Shown in pieces: positions 23,411 through 32,162 of a DNA stretch of 64,000 nt. Below the pieces are notes generated by a model. That model did no database searches and was not told the DNA's origin. It saw only the letters and a program-made list of their open reading frames with translations. Position numbers and translations under genes: made by a program. Source of the stretch: Paenarthrobacter nitroguajacolicus (GTDB taxonomy: Bacteria; Actinomycetota; Actinomycetes; Actinomycetales; Micrococcaceae); contig NZ_JAQPPK010000004.1 in assembly GCF_029952445.1 (NCBI RefSeq), positions 1 to 64,000 on the forward strand, in the 5' to 3' direction. Positions within the stretch are counted from its first letter, which is position 1; each line of letters opens with the position of its first letter.

Positions 23411-23737
23411 TTAGGACAGGACGTCCGCGAATTCCTTTTCGAAGAACTGCTTCGGCTTGGCGCCGATGACGGTGTTCTTCACTTCTCCCCCACTGAACAG
23501 GTACACAGCAGGGATGGAGGTGATGCCGTACTCGGCAGCGATGGCCGGGTTGTCGTCGACGTTCAGCTTGACGACCTCAACCTTGTCGCTGTACTCAACG
23601 GAGATCTCGTCGAGGATGGGGCCGAGCTTGCGGCAGGGGCCACACCACTCTGCCCAGAAGTCCACGATGACCGGCTTCTCGGAAGCCAGGACATCCGTGC
23701 TGAAGCTTGCGTCAGTTACGTCTTTTGCGTTGCTCAT
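23411..23737 (-). CDS. trxA: Thioredoxin
   Basis: The protein has 108 residues from the ATG at 23737 (MSNAKDVTDASF), preceded by GAAGGGAAAA; the open frame extends further up but that part overlaps trxB and has no thioredoxin features. The active site is WAEWCGPCRKLGPIL, followed by VDDNPAIAAEYGITSIPAVYLFSGG with the conserved cis-proline (IP). It is a cytoplasmic disulfide reductase, reduced by TrxB, which is encoded 34 bp upstream in the same operon. Confidence 0.97.
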   Translation of the reverse strand: MSNAKDVTDASFSTDVLASEKPVIVDFWAEWCGPCRKLGPILDEISVEYSDKVEVVKLNVDDNPAIAAEYGITSIPAVYLFSGGEVKNTVIGAKPKQFFEKEFADVLS

Positions 23738-23771
23738 AACTTTTCCCTTCGTATGGTTGCTTGGTGGCAGC

Positions 23772-24728
23772 TTAGGAGTGCAGGTCTGCGAGGTAGTGCT
23801 CAACATCGAGGGCGGCCACACATCCGGAACCGGAAGCCGTAATGGCCTGGCGGTAGGTGGGGTCGATGACGTCGCCAGCAGCGAAGACACCCTTGATGTT
23901 GGTACGGGAGCTGCGACCCTCGACGGCGATGGTTCCCTCCGGAGTGAGGTCGACTTTGCCCTTGATCAGGTCCGTGCGGGGATCGTTGCCGATGGCCACA
24001 AACACACCGGTGACGGCGAGTTCGGACTCGGTTCCATCCACCAGGTTCTTCAGCTTCAGGCCAGTGACCTTGTCTTCACCAAGAACATCCTCAACGGCCG
24101 TGTTCCAGACGAACTTGATCTTCTCGTGGGCCTGAGCGCGGTCACCCATGATCTTGGAGGCCTTGAGCGTGTCGCGGCGGTGCACCACCGTGACGGACTT
24201 GGCGAACTTGGTGAGGAAGAGAGCTTCTTCCATGGCGGAGTCGCCACCACCGATTACGGCGATGTCCTGGTCCTTGAAGAAGAAACCGTCGCAGGTTGCA
24301 CACCAGCTAACACCGTGGCCGGAGAGTCGCTTCTCGTTGGCCAGGCCAAGCTCGCGGTACGCCGAACCCGTGGAGAGGATGATGGCCTTCGCCTGGAACG
24401 TCTCCCCCGTGCCGATAGTGACCGTCTTGATGTCGCCGTCGAGATCCAGTTCGGTGACATCCTCAAACTGGATTTCAGTGCCGAAACGGGCAGCCTGCTT
24501 CTCGAAGTTCTCCATGAGGTCCGGACCCATGATGCCGTCAGGGAATCCCGGGTAGTTCTCAACATCGGTGGTGTTCATCAATTCGCCACCAGCAGTGACC
24601 GAACCAGCGATAAGCAGAGGCTTCATGTTGGCGCGGGCGGTATATACAGCGGCTGTGTAGCCGGCAGGGCCTGAACCTACGATGATGACGTCACGCACCT
24701 GCGATGCGCTGTTTTCTGCAATGCTCAC
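23772..24728 (-). CDS. trxB: Thioredoxin reductase
   Basis: The flavoprotein has 318 residues from a GTG start and reduces thioredoxin with NADPH. The FAD motif is VGSGPAGYTAAVYTARANM, the redox-active pair is WCATCDGFFF, the NADPH motif is VIGGGDSAMEEALFL, and the C-terminal FAD motif is GVFAAGDVIDPTYRQAITASGSGCVAA. Length and all motifs are complete. It is the first gene of trxB-trxA; a SigR/SigH-type promoter lies about 60 bp upstream, so induction by disulfide stress is likely. Confidence 0.98.
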   Translation of the reverse strand: MSIAENSASQVRDVIIVGSGPAGYTAAVYTARANMKPLLIAGSVTAGGELMNTTDVENYPGFPDGIMGPDLMENFEKQAARFGTEIQFEDVTELDLDGDIKTVTIGTGETFQAKAIILSTGSAYRELGLANEKRLSGHGVSWCATCDGFFFKDQDIAVIGGGDSAMEEALFLTKFAKSVTVVHRRDTLKASKIMGDRAQAHEKIKFVWNTAVEDVLGEDKVTGLKLKNLVDGTESELAVTGVFVAIGNDPRTDLIKGKVDLTPEGTIAVEGRSSRTNIKGVFAAGDVIDPTYRQAITASGSGCVAALDVEHYLADLHS

Positions 24729-24785
24729 GTGGCGTGAACCTCTTCCTTAGTCGATGCTGCGGCTTTCGGGGCAGCCACCTGACTC

Positions 24786-24811
24786 AACCCCTGATGCGCT
24801 CCAAATATTCC
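24786..24811 (-). promoter_or_regulatory. SigR/SigH-type promoter of trxBA
   Basis: On the minus strand GGAAT (24811-24807) and GTT (24788-24786) are separated by exactly 18 bp, matching the GGAAT-N18-GTT pattern of actinobacterial SigR (Streptomyces) and SigH (mycobacteria) promoters, which are known to drive trxBA in those groups. The trxB start is about 57 bp downstream. Confidence 0.75.
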
Positions 24812-24899
24812 GTTGGAGTTGGAGACCCTAAAAGCCACCATCATTCAGGGTACCGTCTGGACACGTGCCATATCTAAAGCGGTGACGCTAATGCGGATA

Positions 24900-24941
24900 G
24901 CAGGAAGGACCGTTCTGACGAATCAAAACGGTCCTTCCTGC
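24900..24941 (-). terminator. Terminator after the kinase-like gene
   Basis: GCAGGAAGGACCGTT (24900-24914) and AACGGTCCTTCCTGC (24927-24941) form a perfect 15-bp stem with a 12-nt loop. It ends 17 bp beyond the stop of the 24959-26626 gene and separates it from trxB. Confidence 0.85.
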
Positions 24942-24958
24942 AAGGGCAGGGGGTGCTG

Positions 24959-26626
24959 CTACTGAACGGCTACTTCAGCCAGTCGGAGGCCGAAACCGTA
25001 CTGCGTCTTGGGGGCGGCCAGCTTGGGCAGCGCCTTGATGACGACAATTACGTACTGGGCCTTCGTGGGCGTAGCCAGGGGTATGGTCAGTTCCGGCGAA
25101 GTGAAGCTGTTGGTGCCCACGAGCTTGGCACCGTCCATGGCGGGACGATCATTGGTGAAGACGCTGATGTTTCCACCCGAGCCGCCAAGCTGGTTGAGGA
25201 CCACGGACTTGACGTCCGCCGGTTCCTTCAGCTTGATCATGAGGGGCACTTCCTCGGCGAGTCCGCCCCAGTTCGCCGTAGCAAACTCCATGTCCGACCA
25301 GTAGCTCGCAGCGTTGCCGTCGAAGGCTTTGCCTAGGTCCTTATCGAACGTGGCCGCGAAGGGGAAGTTACCCAGTCGGGTGATCTCCCCAATGGCCGGC
25401 GGAACCGCGGGCGCAGCAGTCTCTGTGGGCGGGGGTTCTTCGCTGGGAGTCTCAGAAGACTGAGGCGTGGAGGTGGTCTGGGTGGCGGCCGGTTTGCCGC
25501 TGGGCAGGAGGCTTCCCAAATTGGTGACAGCCAGGACGAGCCCTACGATCAACACGGCAGCCAGGAGACCTCCCACGAGCCAACGCAGCGACCGTGGTTC
25601 CTTTTCGGGAGCCTCATCCTCGTAGACGTCGTCTTGGTCTGAGTAATCCTCCGTGACAGCCGACGACGCCGGGAAGCTGCTTGCCGCCCGGTCGTAACCG
25701 GAGTCGTTGCCTCGGTTGGAAGCCGCGGCACCCGCGGCTGAGGCGCCACCAGCAGCGGCACCACTTTCCGTGAAGCCGTAGTCCTCTTCGGACCAGAGGG
25801 AAACCTTAGGCTCAGGTGCCTGCTCGCGACTGGGAGCGTCCCGCGAAGGAATCGGCTGGGACGAAACAGCCTGCGTGGGCGGCTCGGTCGCCGTAGAAGG
25901 CCTGGCCGCACCGGACGTGGCGCCCGCACCGGACACGCCCGCACCGGACGCGGCGGCAGCATCGGCGTCGTGGTTTTTTGAACCGGCGTTCTTCAGCGCG
26001 GCAGCGGCTGCAACACCGGCCGCGCCAGCACCGGCTGCGGCCGCGGCCAGCTTGCCCGCGATACCGCTTTTGGACGACGACGGGTTCGATGCAGGCATCG
26101 GGGGTACATGCGGCGCGCTACGCGTGGGTGCTGCGGGTTCGGGCTCCTCATCCGCCTCAGGGGCGATGGCGTAGCCGTTTTCGTCGTACTGGATGTATTC
26201 GGCGTCGTGCTCGTCGTCCTCGTAGAGGCCGTCGTAGGTTTCGGGCTCGTACGTGCGGGGCTGGCCGAAGATTTCGCTGCCCAGCGTTTCCGTAAAGAAC
26301 GGTTCAATGTATGGCGGGTTGGTGGCCACCACCAGGTCCAGCAGGTCCGGTGCGGTGCTGTGGTTGGTGATCAGGTACGTGGTGTTGTCGCTGATGCCGA
26401 GGTCCAGGATCTGGACGTGTCCCGGGCGCTCCCCTGTGGCTACTTCGCGAGCACTCTGGGCAACTTGTTCGGCATTTCCGGGGCCCGCAACAAGGATGCT
26501 CACGGGACGGTTGAGGACCTGGTCCACGCCGTCGAGCACCTGATCTTGGTCATGCGAGGTCAACACATTGGCCGTGACCTTGTAGCGGCCGCCAAGTACT
26601 GATCCGACGTCGATCGGGTGGGACAC
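24959..26626 (-). CDS. Degenerate kinase-like membrane protein with extracellular discoidin-like domain, next to murJ
   Basis: The protein has 555 residues. Residues 12-110 resemble only the N-lobe of a Ser/Thr kinase: GGRYKV, then QVLNRPVSILV at the position of the VAIK strand, and the helix and strands up to LDLGISDNTTYLITNHS, but the lysine, the HRD and the DFG regions are missing. An acidic segment (about 125-165) and a long Ala/Ser/Pro linker follow, then one membrane helix at about 349-371, a Thr/Pro stalk, and a C-terminal beta-sandwich (about 412-555; DGNAASYWSD, VKSVVLNQLGG, LRLAEVAVQ) like discoidin/F5-8 domains. In Mycobacterium tuberculosis a pseudokinase, helix and similar outer domain are fused to the C-terminus of MviN (MurJ). 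Here they form a separate gene 140 bp after murJ, with the kinase part cut to its N-lobe. A role in controlling lipid II export is inferred. Confidence 0.7.
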   Translation of the reverse strand: MSHPIDVGSVLGGRYKVTANVLTSHDQDQVLDGVDQVLNRPVSILVAGPGNAEQVAQSAREVATGERPGHVQILDLGISDNTTYLITNHSTAPDLLDLVVATNPPYIEPFFTETLGSEIFGQPRTYEPETYDGLYEDDEHDAEYIQYDENGYAIAPEADEEPEPAAPTRSAPHVPPMPASNPSSSKSGIAGKLAAAAAGAGAAGVAAAAALKNAGSKNHDADAAAASGAGVSGAGATSGAARPSTATEPPTQAVSSQPIPSRDAPSREQAPEPKVSLWSEEDYGFTESGAAAGGASAAGAAASNRGNDSGYDRAASSFPASSAVTEDYSDQDDVYEDEAPEKEPRSLRWLVGGLLAAVLIVGLVLAVTNLGSLLPSGKPAATQTTSTPQSSETPSEEPPPTETAAPAVPPAIGEITRLGNFPFAATFDKDLGKAFDGNAASYWSDMEFATANWGGLAEEVPLMIKLKEPADVKSVVLNQLGGSGGNISVFTNDRPAMDGAKLVGTNSFTSPELTIPLATPTKAQYVIVVIKALPKLAAPKTQYGFGLRLAEVAVQ

Positions 26627-26766
26627 GTGTTCCTCCTAGGCTGTCCGGGAGCTGCGGGTCCTGCACACGGATGGCCCGGCGAGCCAGTTCAACCGCTTTT
26701 GCAACTACCTATATTCGTTTCTAGCCTAGCGGATTGATGCCCAGCGCCCATGTTGGCGCCACCGGC

Positions 26767-28782
26767 TTACTTCCTGCGGTTTCGCTCGGCAGGGAAGTAT
26801 GGATTCCGGCCGGCGTCGCCTTGGTAGGTCCGCCTGCCCGGAAGCGGCACTGATGGACGGAACCTGCCTCCCCGGGCTGTGCTGGGTTCGTCTTCCTCCG
26901 GAAGATAGCTCTTCGGGGCGTCCGGTTCGCCCCTGGCCGGTTCGGGGGCACGCTGGGGTGCCACTGCCGGCCCCGCGCGGAACGACGCGGCGTCGAACTC
27001 GCCCGAGATGCGCGGAATCAAACCGGTATCGTCCGAGACCGTGGCCCGTGCCGCCGTCGTGGGTTCCACACCGCCCGCGGATTCAGGCGCCGGGGCGCCA
27101 CGGCCGAGCCGGCTCATCAGCGGACGCAGGAGGTCACGAAGTTCGGTGACGTGGAACACGCGCAGCAGGACCAGGTAAGCGAGCAGCATGACAGGCCCGA
27201 CGACGACGACAGTCACCAAGGCGGCCGGGCGGCTGCTCCACGCGAAGCCGTCGGCACGGTAGGAGCCCAGGAGCCACAGGGCCGCAGCGCCGGCAAGCGC
27301 AGAACCGAGGCCGGCATATCCCATGCGGATGTACGAATTGGCGATCCGGGGCCCGTCGAGGTGACCCAGCAGTCGGCGCAGGAACACCACGCTGATAACC
27401 ACGGAGAGAATGTTGCCGAGCGTGTAGAGAATGGCGATCGCGTAAATGATCTGGCCGACGGGCAGGAATTGGATGAAGAAGGCGCCCACAACGTAGATCA
27501 CCGCCAGCCACAACTGGACATACAGCGGCGTGCGGGCGTCCTCGTTGGCGTAGAACACGCGGGACATCATGAAGTTCGCGCTAAGGAATGGTGTGCTGAG
27601 CGCCAGGATGGTGAGTGTCTGTGCAAGCATGACGCCGTCCCGCGGCTCACCACCGGAGAAGAACATTCCCAAGGGTCCGGCCAGGGCGAACAGCGCCAAG
27701 GCACCAAAGACTGTGGCAACTGCCATGGTGCGGAGGCCATGCGACAGGGCATCCCGGAGTTCTGCTTTATTTCCGTCCTGGGAGGCGCGCGCCATGCGGT
27801 TAAAGAGGACCGTTGCCAGCGACAGGGCGATGATCGAGTGCGGCAACAGGTAGAGCTGGCTTGCCACTTCCAATACGGCGTTGCCGGGAAGCACGGCCGC
27901 AGCTGCTTTATCCCCTGCGTTGTCCAGACGGAGGCGTTCCGCACCGGGGATCGTCGCGATCCTCATGATGTACAGGAATGCCAACTGCCCGACGGCGGCA
28001 GTCGCCAGGGTCCATACGCTCAGCTTGGCGGCCTGGCCCAGTCCAACGCCGCGCCAGCCGAAGCGGGGCCGGAGGCCCAGGCGCAATCGGAACACGGGAA
28101 TCAGCAGGATGGCCGTTTGTGCCACCACGCCGAACGTGGAGAACCCGGCAAGCAGGAAGGTTTGAGTCGGTCCCCAATTATCCAGTGTGTGAGGGTTGGT
28201 GATGTTGGCGCCGAGGATCCAGATGAACAACCCGAGGCCGGCAATGGCCACCACGTTGTTAAGGATGGGAGCCCACATGGCGGGACCGAACGCACCATGG
28301 GCATTGAGGACCTGCGTCAGCAGGGCATAGAGCCCGTAGAAGAAGATTTGCGGGAGGCACCACAGGGCGAAAGTGACCGCCAAGGCTTTTTGTTGCTCGG
28401 AGTATCCCTGGGTTGTGAGGTCGATGACGATCGGTGCTGCCAGGGTCACCAGGGCCGTGAGCGCAAGAAGCACCAGCACAGCCAACGTCAGCAGCCTGCT
28501 GAGGTAGTCCGCGCCACGGTCGGGAGCCTTGCTGGCCTTGATGATCTGCGGAACCAGGACGGCGTTGAAGACGCCACCGGCCACCAGCAGGAAGATCAGG
28601 TTCGGCAGGTTGTTCGCGTTAATGAACGTGTCATTGACCGTGGAGCCAAGGCCCAGGGCGGCACCGAGCATCCAGGTTTTGGCGAAGCCAAGGAACCGGG
28701 AAACCAACGTTCCCGCAGCCATGATGGCGCTGGAACGTGCTTCTCCGGATTGAACGGACTGGGTTGTTTTGGCTTCAGACAT
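26767..28782 (-). CDS. murJ: Lipid II flippase MurJ
   Basis: The protein has 671 residues. The N-terminal 530 residues contain about 14 membrane helices with family signatures GTLVSRFLGFAKTWMLG, NDTFINANNLPNLIFLLVAGG and NAVLVPQ. MurJ moves lipid-linked peptidoglycan precursor across the membrane. The last 130 residues are a cytosolic, Pro/Arg-rich tail that ends NPYFPAERNRRK and contains several Thr and Ser; no kinase-like domain is fused to it, unlike mycobacterial MviN. It follows the NUDIX gene by 26 bp and precedes the kinase-like membrane protein gene. Confidence 0.95.
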   Translation of the reverse strand: MSEAKTTQSVQSGEARSSAIMAAGTLVSRFLGFAKTWMLGAALGLGSTVNDTFINANNLPNLIFLLVAGGVFNAVLVPQIIKASKAPDRGADYLSRLLTLAVLVLLALTALVTLAAPIVIDLTTQGYSEQQKALAVTFALWCLPQIFFYGLYALLTQVLNAHGAFGPAMWAPILNNVVAIAGLGLFIWILGANITNPHTLDNWGPTQTFLLAGFSTFGVVAQTAILLIPVFRLRLGLRPRFGWRGVGLGQAAKLSVWTLATAAVGQLAFLYIMRIATIPGAERLRLDNAGDKAAAAVLPGNAVLEVASQLYLLPHSIIALSLATVLFNRMARASQDGNKAELRDALSHGLRTMAVATVFGALALFALAGPLGMFFSGGEPRDGVMLAQTLTILALSTPFLSANFMMSRVFYANEDARTPLYVQLWLAVIYVVGAFFIQFLPVGQIIYAIAILYTLGNILSVVISVVFLRRLLGHLDGPRIANSYIRMGYAGLGSALAGAAALWLLGSYRADGFAWSSRPAALVTVVVVGPVMLLAYLVLLRVFHVTELRDLLRPLMSRLGRGAPAPESAGGVEPTTAARATVSDDTGLIPRISGEFDAASFRAGPAVAPQRAPEPARGEPDAPKSYLPEEDEPSTARGGRFRPSVPLPGRRTYQGDAGRNPYFPAERNRRK

Positions 28783-28808
28783 CGCCTTTATCGTCCCATG
28801 TACCCGGC

Positions 28809-29360
28809 TCAGAGATGTTCGGGCAGCACTTCCCGTGCCAGGTCGGCGATGCGGCGTTCATTCGGGAAGGACAACTTTCGGGCCAATTCCTGGATGGGAA
28901 CCCACGCAGCATCCACGGCTTCCTGGTCCGGATCGTTCTCAATGGTCAGCTCGCCGCCCGTTGCCCTGAGCAGGAAATGATGAACCGTTTTGTGGACGCG
29001 GTGGCCACTCACGGTGAACCAGTAATCGATGCTTCCAAGGGGTGCCAGAATGCTGCCTTCGATCCCGGTTTCCTCGGCGATCTCACGTACAGCGGCTTCT
29101 TCGTTGTTCTCCCGGCCCTCCGGATGTCCCTTCGGCAGGCACCACTCGAGCCGGCCACCCCTGTTAAGGCGCGCGATGATCGCGACCCGGAGTTCGCCGT
29201 CGGACGTGTCAACCACAACGCCGCCCGCGGACACTTCCTCAACTGTGGGCAGCGAAGCCTGCACCGGGTGCTGCGGGGCAGGCGCGACGTGGGCACCGAT
29301 TGCCGACGGCAACGGTGCGTTTGTCCTCCTGCCGGGAGCGCTCGGTATCGGGTTGGCCAT
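28809..29360 (-). CDS. NUDIX hydrolase
   Basis: The chosen start is the ATG at 29360 (MANPIPSAPG), giving 183 residues; no clear Shine-Dalgarno sequence is visible and an in-frame GTG lies three codons upstream. The NUDIX box reads GHPEGRENNEEAAVREIAEETGI-like, with GHPEGREN followed by AAVREIAEETGIEG, matching Gx5Ex7REUxEExGU. It should cleave a nucleoside-diphosphate-linked substrate, which one is not clear. The position beside murJ and the CCA enzyme matches mycobacterial mutT4 (Rv3908). The first 45 residues are low complexity. Confidence 0.9.
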   Translation of the reverse strand: MANPIPSAPGRRTNAPLPSAIGAHVAPAPQHPVQASLPTVEEVSAGGVVVDTSDGELRVAIIARLNRGGRLEWCLPKGHPEGRENNEEAAVREIAEETGIEGSILAPLGSIDYWFTVSGHRVHKTVHHFLLRATGGELTIENDPDQEAVDAAWVPIQELARKLSFPNERRIADLAREVLPEHL

Positions 29361-29508
29361 GTGGTCCACTCTAACGACTCTTGCCCCGGAGTGATGACCG
29401 GGACATGGCCACAAGATGGACTGCAGAAGATGCCCGGCGGACGCATGCCTGATTTCGCATGGAACAGTGGCCCAATGCGGCGCAAAAATCTGCCAAGCTT
29501 AAGGGACT

Positions 29509-30978
29509 ATGGCGCACCTATTGGACAGCTCTTCTGTTAACTTCACCATCGATCCGGTGGTGCTCGACCTCGGGCAGCGCTTTGTCGATGCCGGATTCGA
29601 GCTGTCTTTGGTGGGCGGACCCGTACGTGACCTCTTTCTGGGCAGGACCTCCCCGGACCTCGACTTCACCACGGATGCGACGCCGGACCAGACAATCGCC
29701 ATCATCAAGAAGTGGGCGGACAATTTCTGGGAAATCGGGCGTGCCTTCGGCACCATCGGAATGCGTAAGAGCGGCTTCCAGATCGAAATCACCACGTACC
29801 GCGCCGAGGCGTACGACCCCGATTCCCGCAAGCCGGTAGTCGCGTTCGGCAACTCCCTTACCGACGACCTCCTGCGCCGCGACTTCACCATCAACGCCAT
29901 GGCGCTGCGACTGCCAAGCCTGGAACTGGTGGATCCCTTTGGCGGAGTACGCGATCTGCACGCCTCCGAGCTGGCAACGCCGGGCGCGCCGGAAGCTTCC
30001 TTCTCCGACGATCCCCTGCGTATGATGCGCGCAGCCCGGTTCGCGTCCCAGTTGGGCGTGTCGGTGCACGACGACGTCCGGCTCGCCATGTCCCAAATGG
30101 CCGACCGCATCAAGATCATTTCCGCGGAGCGTGTTCGCGAGGAACTGGTCAAACTCATCAACGGTGCCCACCCGCGTGTCGGAATCGACCTGCTGGTGGA
30201 TACCGGGCTTGCCGAGTTCGTGCTTCCAGAGGTTTCTGCCCTCCGGCTCGAATCCGACGAACACCACCGCCACAAGGACGTGTACCAGCACTCGCTGCAG
30301 GTCCTTGAGCAGGCTGCTGCGCTGGAAACAGGTCCCGACGGTCCGGTCCCCGGCCCCGACTTTGTGCTGCGGTTCGCTGCGTTGATGCACGACGTCGGCA
30401 AGCCGGCTACGCGCCGCTTCGAACCGGGCGGCGCGGTGAGCTTCCGCCACCATGATGTGGTGGGCGCCAAACTGACCGCCAAGCGAATGAAAGCGCTGAG
30501 GTTCGACAACGAGTCGATCAAGGCTGTCTCGCGCCTGGTTGAACTGCACATGCGGTTCTACGGCTACGGCGACGCCGGCTGGAGCGACTCAGCGGTGCGC
30601 CGTTACGTCACCGACGCCGGTCCCTTGCTGGAACGCCTGCACAGGCTCACCCGTTCCGATGTCACCACGCGTAACCAGCGCAAGGCCGACCGTCTGGCCT
30701 TCGCCTACGATGACCTTGAGCATCGCATCGCGGCGCTCCTGGAACAGGAATCGCTGGCCGCTGTCCGGCCCGACCTTGACGGAGCGCAGATCATGGCCCT
30801 GCTGGGATTGAAACCAGGACCCGTAGTGGGACGTGCCTACAAGTTCCTCCTCGAAGAGCGGATGGAACATGGCCCACTCTCACCGGAGGAAGCCGAGCAA
30901 AAGCTGTTGGCTTGGTGGGAAGCGCAACCCGAGTCCGCCGTCGTCGAGCCTTTGACCGAAACTGAGGAGCCCTCATGA
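29509..30978 (+). CDS. cca: CCA tRNA nucleotidyltransferase
   Basis: The protein has 489 residues and adds or repairs the CCA end of tRNAs. The nucleotidyltransferase head has GGPVRDLFLGRTSPDLDFTT, with the catalytic Asp pair near D50 and D52, and RRDFTINAMALRL. A HD domain follows with FAALMHDVGKPATRRF (H294-D295), common in this actinobacterial branch, which may give phosphatase activity. In databases the gene is often called pcnA, although poly(A) activity is not implied. It is divergent from the NUDIX gene and overlaps the phosphatase gene by 4 bp (ATGA). Confidence 0.94.
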   Translation: MAHLLDSSSVNFTIDPVVLDLGQRFVDAGFELSLVGGPVRDLFLGRTSPDLDFTTDATPDQTIAIIKKWADNFWEIGRAFGTIGMRKSGFQIEITTYRAEAYDPDSRKPVVAFGNSLTDDLLRRDFTINAMALRLPSLELVDPFGGVRDLHASELATPGAPEASFSDDPLRMMRAARFASQLGVSVHDDVRLAMSQMADRIKIISAERVREELVKLINGAHPRVGIDLLVDTGLAEFVLPEVSALRLESDEHHRHKDVYQHSLQVLEQAAALETGPDGPVPGPDFVLRFAALMHDVGKPATRRFEPGGAVSFRHHDVVGAKLTAKRMKALRFDNESIKAVSRLVELHMRFYGYGDAGWSDSAVRRYVTDAGPLLERLHRLTRSDVTTRNQRKADRLAFAYDDLEHRIAALLEQESLAAVRPDLDGAQIMALLGLKPGPVVGRAYKFLLEERMEHGPLSPEEAEQKLLAWWEAQPESAVVEPLTETEEPS

Positions 30979-31556
30979 ACGCAGTGACTTCCCCGCGTCC
31001 GCAACTTTGGATCCTTCGCCACGGCGAGACTGAATGGTCCAAAAGCGGTCAATACACAGGTCTGACCGATCTCCCCCTCACCGTTGAGGGCGAGCAGCAG
31101 GCCGTGGAGGCACGCAAAGTGTTGGAGGGCATCGACTTCGACCTTGTCCTGACCTCACCGCTTCGCCGTGCCCGGCGGACTGCAGAGCTGGCAGGCTACC
31201 CGGATGCTGTCCACGAACCGCTGGCTGTGGAGTGGAATTACGGCGACTACGAAGGCATTAGCTCGGACCTGATCCGTAAGGACAACCCGGACTACCTCAT
31301 CTGGACCGACGGCGTGCCCAACGGTGAAACGCTGGACGAGGTAGCTGCGCGGGCCGACAAGATCATTGGCCGGGTCCTGGAATCGGGCATGGACAATGTG
31401 CTGGTTGTGGCCCACGGACACTTCTCCCGGATTCTCACCGCGCGATGGCTCGAAATGGACGCGCGCGAAGGACGGCACTTCATTCTCGGGACTGCGAAGG
31501 TATGCACCCTTGGGTGGGACAAACGCACTCCGGCAATTGTCCGCTGGGGCCTCTAG
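30975..31556 (+). CDS. Histidine phosphatase family protein (phosphoglycerate mutase-like)
   Basis: The protein has 193 residues. The catalytic motif is LWILRHGETEWSKSGQYTG at residues 12-30, the second arginine lies in TSPLRRARRTAELAG, the acid is in VEWNYGDYEG, and the second histidine is in VLVVAHGHFSRILTARWL. These are the key residues of acid phosphatases of the branched histidine group. The substrate cannot be told from sequence; it is too short for a classical glycolytic mutase. It is translationally coupled to the CCA enzyme, with which it may simply share a transcript. Confidence 0.88.
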   Translation: MNAVTSPRPQLWILRHGETEWSKSGQYTGLTDLPLTVEGEQQAVEARKVLEGIDFDLVLTSPLRRARRTAELAGYPDAVHEPLAVEWNYGDYEGISSDLIRKDNPDYLIWTDGVPNGETLDEVAARADKIIGRVLESGMDNVLVVAHGHFSRILTARWLEMDAREGRHFILGTAKVCTLGWDKRTPAIVRWGL

Positions 31557-31674
31557 AAATTAATTTGGAAAAACTTTTGGCGAATTAGCCAATTGTGCTG
31601 GTCAAACTCCAACTTCATGGGGTAGTTTGTATCTTGTTCCCAGAGCGACCCGCCGGGAACCAGGCGCGCATTCA

Positions 31675-31720
31675 CCGGTCAGTCATCCGGGAAGATGCCA
31701 CAGCAGGTCCCTGTGACCGG
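31675..31720 (+). other. Leader hairpin before a small gene
   Basis: CCGGTCA (31675-31681) pairs with TGACCGG (31714-31720). The stem ends one base before the Shine-Dalgarno sequence of the 25-codon frame at 31738, so the structure could affect access to it. The arms are 32 bases apart and the inner part has further short pairings. Confidence 0.4.
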
Positions 31721-31737
31721 AAAAGGAGGTTGGGAAA

Positions 31738-31815
31738 ATGATTACTTTGACTAGCGGACGGAAGTTGACCGTCACTGCTACCCCGGCCTCTGCTGATGAT
31801 CGACGCCATTTTTAA
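31738..31815 (+). CDS. Small 25-residue open frame with strong ribosome binding site
   Basis: The frame begins with ATG at 31738, 8 bp after AAAGGAGG (31722-31729), and encodes MITLTSGRKLTVTATPASAD followed by DRRHF. I do not recognise it. Five Thr in the first 15 residues and a charged end are the only features. The ribosome binding site is far better than chance, which argues that it is translated. It could be a leader peptide or a free small protein. It lies between the phosphatase gene and another small gene at 32163. Confidence 0.45.
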   Translation: MITLTSGRKLTVTATPASADDRRHF

Positions 31816-32162
31816 CTCTCTGACCCACTCCTGATTCACTGGCCCGGCGTATTGTCGGCGGTGTTCATAGATGGCCATCCTTTCCCTGGATGGCTGAGTA
31901 GTCAGTTGTAGGCGCGGACCCACGCAGCATGCCGCGGGTGCGCAGTTTCCCCATAGTTCGGAACCAGCTTCTTGTTGGGTCGACTGCCGGAAGCACGCGC
32001 AATTGTGCAGGCGATCCAGGTTTTTCCTGGTTCGGTCCGCTAAATCCCTTTATTTGTCTTCGGCTATTTGTGCCCTCTTTTGGCGTTGATTTTTATTAAT
32101 CTCAATGGCCTTTAATTGTTGCGCCCAAATTCCGATGAGTTACCAGCGAAAGGAGGTGAACC
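31816..32162 (+). other. Intergenic stretch between two small genes
   Basis: This 347-bp stretch has no clear gene. It contains a 7-bp stem hairpin (GCCATCC at 31874-31880 and GGATGGC at 31888-31894) and an A+T-rich part at about 32040-32120 (TTTATTTG, GATTTTTATTAATC, TTTAATTG) that probably carries the promoter of the gene at 32163. Confidence 0.5.

Noticed and set aside
27151..28980. A 609-codon open frame opposite murJ
   Set aside because: Rich in Gln, Arg, Gly and His as antisense frames of G+C-rich membrane genes are; no family features.
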